Below, piece by piece: positions 58,580-64,000 of a DNA stretch of 64,000 bases. The stretch's first letter is position 1, and every line of letters starts with the position of its first letter. The notes under the pieces are model-generated. The model was not told where the DNA came from, did no database searches, and was given only the letters and a program-made list of their open reading frames with translations. Both the position numbers and the translations under genes were made by a program. Source of the DNA: Aquila chrysaetos chrysaetos (Eukaryota > Chordata > Aves > Accipitriformes > Accipitridae); contig NC_044018.1 in NCBI RefSeq assembly GCF_900496995.4, positions 29,965,825 to 30,029,824 on the forward strand, written 5' to 3'.

Positions 58580-59130
58580 GGGTCACTGAGGGTCAGGGCT
58601 CAGAGGGTTGGGGGCTACGGGGGGGGGTCAGGGGATTTGGGGGTGCAAGGGGGGAATTGGGGAGTGCAGGGGGGACTGGGGGGGTGCATAGGGGCTGCAG
58701 GGAGGATTTGGGGGTGCACGGGGGGATCTGGGGGTGCAGAGGGGAAGTGGGGGGTGCAGGCGGAGCGCAGGGGGGATTTGGGGGTGCAGGGGAGCTGCAG
58801 GGGGGATTTGGGGGTGCAGGGGGGATGCAGGGAGGATTTGGGGGTGCAGGGAGGATTTGGGGGTGCACAGAGAGGATCTGGGGGTGCAAGGGGAAGTGGG
58901 GGGTGCAGGCAGAGCACAGGGGGGATTTGGGGGTGCAGGGTGGGACTGGGGGGTGCATAGGCGCTGCAGGAGGGATCTGGGGCTGCAGGGAGGATTTGGG
59001 GGTGCACAGGGAGGATCTGGGGGTGCAAGGGGAAGTGGGGGGTGCAGGCGGAGCGCAGGGTGGATTTGGGGGTGCAGGGGGGGACTGGGGGTGCATAGGG
59101 GCTGCAGGGAGGATTTAGGGGTGCGGGGGG
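58580..59130. repeat. GGGGGATTTGGGGGTGCAGG minisatellite
   Basis: Units of about 30 bases (GATTTGGGGGTGCAGGGG, GGAAGTGGGGGGTGCAGG) between the PRR13 start codon exon and its presumed promoter. A roughly 165-base higher-order block containing GGAAGTGGGGGGTGCAGGC recurs near 58743, 58900 and 59033. Confidence 0.8.
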
Positions 59131-59159
59131 GGGTCGGGTGCCCCGGGGGGGGGGGTCCG

Positions 59160-59330
59160 CTCCCACCTGCCGCCTCCGCTCCGGCCTCGGCCCCTCCCGG
59201 CAGGAAACGGGGGCGGGGCCGGACGCTTGGCTCCACCCCGGGGACGGGGCAGGACGCCTGGCTCCTCCCAGGGGGCGGGCCAGGACGCCTGGCTCCTCCC
59301 CGGGGGGCGGGGCCGGGACGCCTGGGTCCC
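59160..59330 (-). promoter_or_regulatory. PRR13: Probable PRR13 promoter and non-coding first exon
   Basis: CpG-rich DNA with GC boxes (GGGGCGGGG, GGGGCGGGCC) and three copies of GGACGCCTGGCTCC. A GGCAG/GTGGGAG donor on the minus strand would end a non-coding exon at 59167, spliced to the exon with the ATG at 58308. It overlaps the open frame at the end of AMHR2. Confidence 0.45.
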
Positions 59331-59378
59331 GTCTCCCCCCCCCCCCCCGTGCCTCAGTTTCCCCCCCCTTGCACCCAC

Positions 59379-62300
59379 CTCTCGGTCAGCTGCGGGGGGG
59401 GCGGTCCGGAGGCCGGAGCCCCCCGGGGGGGCGGCGGCGGTGGCAGCGGGTTGGGGGGGGCCGGTAGCGGGCGGGGGGGGGCCGGCAGCCAGGCGTTGGA
59501 GCCGCTGGAGAGCCCGCTCGGCCGAGAGGCGGGCTTCGGGGTCGGGGTCCCAGCAATCCTCCAGCAACTCCGGCAGAGCCCCCACGGGCTGGGGGAAACA
59601 TCCCCCCCACGGCATCAGCGGGGACCCCCCCCGGGTGGGGGGAATCCCCGGGGATGACACCCACAAGCAGGGACACCCCCTCTCCCGCCCCACTCCGAGT
59701 AGGGACCCCCCAAGCAGGGACTCCACCCCAGGGAAGGGACCCCCAAGATGGGACACACCCCCCCCAGGCATCGACACCCCCCCCCCGCCCAGGGCAAGGA
59801 CCCCCAAACTGGGACCTGCCCAAGCAGGGACCCCCTCCCTCAGGCAAGGAGATGCCTTTGCACCCCAGCAGGGATGCCCCCCCCCAGGCAGGGACCCCCT
59901 GGACATGACACCCCCAAACAGGGACACCCCGTCCCCACCCCGGGCAGGGGGACCCCCAGCATCCCTGGGCACCTGGGCAGGGACCTTCCCCATGCATGGG
60001 CACCCCCAAACACCCCTGGGCACCCAGACAGGGACCTGCCCCCCCAGTCACGGGCACCCCAGGACACCCCCAAACACCCCTGGGCACCCAGACAGGGATC
60101 CTCCCCTGGGCATGGGCACCCCAGGACACCCCCAAACACCCCTGGGCACCCAGACATGGGCACCCCGGGACCCTCTGAGCATGGACCCCCCCCTCCTTGG
60201 GTCACCCCTGTTCATGGGCACCCTCAGCATCCCAGGGTATCCCTGGGCACCCAGGCAGGACCCCCCCCCCCCCCCCCACCGTGGGTGCCCGTCGGGGCTG
60301 ACCTGGGGGGCACGGTGCCAGGCGGGGGGGATGAGCGGTCGTCGTCGCTCCTCCACGGCCAAACGCCGGAGCTGGGCACCCGTGGGGCTGGCGCCCAACT
60401 CCGCCTCGTACGCCAGCCGAAACGCCGGCACGGGTGCTCCTGTGGGACGAGGTGGAGAGGGTCAGCGGGGATGGGTTGGGGGGGGTGTTCTCAAGGCAGC
60501 GGGGGGGGGGGGGGGCACCCATGGGTGCTCACCGGGGCTGAGGGCCTGGCAGCGTGAGAGGATCTCCCAGAGGAGCAGTGCCAGGGCGTAGACGTCCGCC
60601 TGCCGCAGCGCCCGGCCCCATGCCCGCAGGTCCAGGCTCTCGTCCAGGATCTCGGGTGCCAGGTACCGCTGGGTGCCCGCCTGCGCCCACCCGAACCGCT
60701 CGCACGGCACGCGGCGGGCACCGGCACCCCCCGCGGGGCTTGCACCAGCGCCGCGCGTGTGCACGTGCGCGAGGGTAAGGTTTGCACCAGGGTCGTGCGT
60801 GCGTGTGTGCCAGGGTGAGCCTCGCACCGGGGCTTGTGCTTGCACGTGCACCAGGTCCCAACTTACAGCAGGGCCATGCTTGCACGTGCACTAGGGTAAG
60901 GCTCACACCAGGGCCACGCGTGCACGTGCACCAGGGTAAGGCTCGCACCAGGGCCACGCATGCACGTGCACCATGGTAAGGCTTGCACTAGGGTCATGCA
61001 TGCACGTGCAGCACTAGGGTTGTGCATGCACGTGTAACCAGGTCCCACCCTGCATCATGTCCCACCCTGCACCAGGGCCGTGCTTGCACACGCACCACTC
61101 CCCCCCTTGCACTACGGCTGTCCTTGCACGTGCACGAGGGTTTGGCTTGCACCGGGGCTGCTTTTGCACCTGCACCACGCTGCCAGCAGCACGAAGGGGT
61201 CCCATCCCCGTCCCCGTCCCCGTCCCACCCCTGTCCGCGTCCCCGGCACCTTGCGGATGGGCACGGCGTGGCGGGCGCCGGCGCCGGCCTGGGCACGCGG
61301 TGGCAGCGCCAGCGCCAGCCCGAAGTCCCCGATGGCGCACGTCCCGTCTTCCCGCACCAGCACGTTCTGGCTGCTCAGGTCCCGGTGCACCACGCTGGGC
61401 TTGTACAGGCCTGGGAGGTGGGATTGGGGGGGGGGGGGGTTGTCACAGGATTGCGGGGGGGACACCCTCGCAGAGGCCGGGCGAGCTCGGCGCACGAGTG
61501 GCCGCACTCACCGTCGCGCCAGAGCTCCTGGTGCAGGAAAGCGAGGCCGCGGGCGAGGGAGAGCGCCAGGCGCACGCTGCCGGCCCACGTCCCCACGTGC
61601 TGCTCCAGGAAATGTCGCAGGGAGCCCTGGGGACAGGCGTGGGGACACGCGTGGGGACACAGGGCAGCCCCCCCCCCCCCCCCCTCCGTGCGCACGCACC
61701 CACCCGCCCCCCTCTGCTTGCAGGGGCACCCCGCGATCCGGTGCGTGCACGGGCACGGCGCAACCCGCGCGGGCATCCCGGGCGCACGCGTGTGCGACAC
61801 GAGCAGCCCACGCACACGCACGCGCGCACCCCCCCCCCCCCCCAGCAGCCCGTGCAACCCCACGCGCGACCCTCCCAGCACCCCGCCCGCACCCGCCAAG
61901 CACCCCGTGCCCACCCCTCGCTGCCACTCACGGCGGGGTACAGCTGGAGGACGAGGAGCCCCCCCCGGGCGCGGGGTCCGGCACCCCGCGTCCCCAGCAG
62001 CCGGGCCACGTTGTCGTGCTCCATCAGGGGCAACCCGTGCACGGCCCGCTCCGCCGCGAAGCGTCCGGCCGCCCCCGCCACGAAGGCCTTGATGGCCACC
62101 GGCCGCTGCTGTAGGGTGCCCCGCCACACCGCCGAGAAGCGCCCCGTCTGCAGCACCTGACGGCGCCCGCAGCACCCGTGGGTGCCCGTAGTGACCTCCC
62201 CCCCCCCGGGTGTCCCCTCTGGGGAATGGGATCCCACGCGGGGACGGGCAGCCCCGGTCACCCGTGGGTGGCCCCAGCCCCAGGAACCCCAAGCCCGTAC

Positions 62301-63592
62301 CCTCAGTGCTGGGCACCCATGGGTCCCCCCAATTCCTGAGCACTCCCATGCGTAGGGATCCCCATCTCCAGGCACCCAGGGGTGACCCCAGCCCCAGACA
62401 CCCCCACACCCAGGGATCCCCATCTCCAGGCACCCAGGGGTGACCCCAGCCCCAGACACCCCCCCACCCAGGGATCCCCATCTCCAGGCACCCAGGGGTG
62501 ACCCCAGCCCCAGACACCCCCCCACCCAGGGATCCCCATCTCCAGGCACCCAGGGGTGACCCCAGCCCCAGACACCCCCACACCCAGGGATCCCCATCTC
62601 CAGGCACCCAGGGGTGACCCCAGCCCCAGGGTCTCCCAGTCCCAAGCACCCCAAATCCAGTAGCCCCCAGTCCTGGGCACCCATGGACACCCTCAGCCCT
62701 GGGCTTCCTTGTGCCCACCCCTGAACTGCTGCCCCCCCCCCCCCATTTGTGCCCTTTCCATGGGTGTCTCCCAGTCCCCTCCCCATACAGGTTCCTCCCC
62801 AGTATTGCCCCTTAAGTGCCCCCCATTTCAGTGCCCCCCCCCCCAAACCTCCCATCAGTGTCCCCAGTGTGGGTGTCCCCCCCAGGATCCCCCAATGGGT
62901 ACCCCCCCCCCCGTGGGTGCCACCCCCGTGGGTGTCCCTCGCCCCACGGGTGCCCCCCACCTGCAGGAAATGCAGCGCAGGCAAGTCCGGGCTGGGGGGC
63001 TCTGGGGGGACCCTAACCCCCCGGCACCCTCGGGGGGGGCCGCCGTGTATGGGTCCTCGCCCGTCGCAGCCCTGGTAGGGAGGCGTGGGACACAGGGACA
63101 CCGGTGACACCCCCACCCAGGGACCCCCCCATAATCAGGGACACAGGACCTGGGGACACCGGGGACACCAAGGACACCCCCCCCACACCCCCCGGGGACA
63201 CAGGGGATGTGGTACCCCAGGATTCCCGCATCTGGGGACTCCTGCATCCTAGGGACTCCCCACCCGGGCACCCCCACACCCAGGGCTCCCCAGTTCACGG
63301 GGGACCCCCCCCCCCCGCCCCAGGGACAGAGTGACACGGCACTTGGGGACCCCCACACCGGGAGACCCGCACCCTGGGGACACCAGGGACGTGGCATTTG
63401 GGGACACCCACACCCGGGGACACCCAGGGGACACAGGGTATGGGGGGGCCTGTGCCCAGGGGTCCCCAGATCCCGTCCCCCCCCCCGCGGTGTCCCTGTC
63501 CCTACCGAGGACGGCTAGGCAGGTGAGGAGGAGGAGGAGAGGTCCGGCACCCCACAGCCACAGGGTCCCCCCGGACCCCACATGGCCGGGCA
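59379..63592 (-). CDS. AMHR2: AMHR2, transmembrane exon to C-terminus (5' partial, frame interrupted)
   Basis: Type II TGF-beta-family receptor Ser/Thr kinase for anti-Mullerian hormone, acting in Mullerian duct regression. Exons on the minus strand: 63592-63506 (TM segment, [11 protein letters not shown]), 63071-62961 (juxtamembrane), 62156-61932, 61626-61512, 61410-61250, 60680-60533, 60439-60303, 59588 to 59379 or further. Kinase landmarks: VAIKAF (Lys), [93 protein letters not shown]. The juxtamembrane exon is one base out of frame; one base fewer in the G8 run at 63032-63039 restores RRARTHTRR after the membrane and ALHFLQ before the kinase. The end is uncertain: a donor lies at 59379, or the frame runs to a stop at 59115. 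Confidence 0.9.
59600..60270. repeat. CACCCCTGGGCACCCAGACAGGGA repeat, AMHR2 intron
   Basis: C-rich degenerate array. ACCCCCAAACACCCCTGGGC recurs at about 60003, 60065 and 60127 (step 62). The 59600-59980 part is looser (GGGACCCCC-type). A C run lies at about 60268-60281. Confidence 0.75.
60735..61150. repeat. 40-bp minisatellite, AMHR2 intron
   Basis: TGCACGTGCACCAGGGTAAG and GCTCGCACCAGGGCCACGC form a 40-base unit with copies near 60841, 60881, 60922 and 60962, then decay. The core TGCACGTGCA is a perfect palindrome. Confidence 0.85.
62356..62640. repeat. 58-bp minisatellite, five copies, AMHR2 intron
   Basis: GGATCCCCATCTCCAGGCAC begins units at 62356, 62414, 62472, 62530 and 62588, an exact 58-base step with almost no divergence. 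It lies in the intron between the juxtamembrane and first kinase exons. The near identity indicates a recent expansion. Confidence 0.95.
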
Positions 63593-64000
63593 CTGGGGAC
63601 AGAGCCTGCGGTGACACAGGGCCCCCCCCCCAGACCTGGCAGGGACCCAGGCGTCTGGGGTGGGGTGTCCCCCTTTTTTGGGGATCCCATGGGTTCCCCA
63701 GCACCCTGTGGGTCCCGGGGCCCTCCCCCATAAACTCCCCAGCCCCCTATAGGTCCCCTATAGGTCCTCGGACCCCCCCATCACTCCCCCAGTCCCCTGT
63801 GGAACCCACATCCCCCTGTAGGTCCCCTAAGGGTCCCAGGTCCCCCCCATGGGTCCCCCAGGTGTCCCAGATACCCCCCACGGGTCCCCCATGGGTCCCA
63901 AGCCCCCCCACATGGGCATTCAGCCCCCCCCCATGGGTCCCACATCCCCCTGTGGGTCCCCTAAAGGTCTCAGGGTCCCCCAAAGGGTCCCTCCCCAGTC
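63593..64000 (-). other. AMHR2: AMHR2 intron upstream of the TM exon
   Basis: Degenerate CCCCCATGGGTCCC / CTGTGGGTCCCCTA sequence to the window end. No extracellular-domain exon is recognisable here, so those exons lie beyond 64000. Confidence 0.6.

Noticed and set aside
61375-62718. 447-codon continuous minus-strand frame as a single AMHR2 exon
   Set aside because: Only 62156-61932, 61626-61512 and 61410-61250 are kinase sequence; the remainder is the 58-bp array and other intron sequence with good splice sites at the borders.

Overview
The window is vertebrate nuclear DNA, very probably from a bird and from one of the small GC-rich microchromosomes. The genes are split by GT-AG introns. 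Gene order and relative orientation match human 12q13.13 (ATF7 - NPFF - TARBP2 - MAP3K12 - PCBP2 - PRR13 - AMHR2). Introns and spacers are full of G- or C-rich minisatellites and long poly-G/poly-C runs. There is no sign of bacterial, phage or viral content, and I saw no tRNA, rRNA, CRISPR array or recognisable transposon.

Layout. 1-10.2 kb (+): last three coding exons of ATF7, including the bZIP, and a very long 3'UTR. 10.95-12.15 kb (+): a compact TATA-driven NPFF neuropeptide precursor. 12.3-17.9 kb (-): complete TARBP2 in eight coding exons, converging on NPFF. 18.0-18.1 kb: TARBP2 promoter with a perfect 29-bp inverted repeat carrying ZNF143-type motifs. 18.2-27.6 kb: no coding exon, but a 53-bp minisatellite of nearly 4 kb, a roughly 20-bp minisatellite, CpG-rich promoter-like DNA and a TGCA-rich higher-order repeat. 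27.7-39.6 kb (+): complete MAP3K12 (DLK) in 13 coding exons. 39.6-56.4 kb (-): complete PCBP2, with 14 canonical coding exons, an additional in-frame alternative terminal exon and a non-coding first exon. 56.9-59.3 kb (-): PRR13, with its frame broken at a G/C homopolymer. 59.1-63.6 kb (-): AMHR2 from the transmembrane exon to the C-terminus, also with one homopolymer frame break; its extracellular exons lie beyond the window.

The genes are neighbours by old synteny, not parts of one pathway. ATF7 is a CRE-binding transcription factor, NPFF a peptide hormone, TARBP2 the Dicer partner, MAP3K12 an axon-injury MAP3K, PCBP2 a poly(C)-binding regulator, PRR13 a small proline-rich nuclear protein and AMHR2 the anti-Mullerian hormone receptor. 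Most predicted products are well conserved. The unusual content is an alternative PCBP2 C-terminus with poly(C) tracts between the competing terminal exons, the promoter palindrome, very tight tail-to-tail gene ends, and minisatellites in most large introns. One of these arrays has open frames of hundreds to more than 1,300 codons on both strands.
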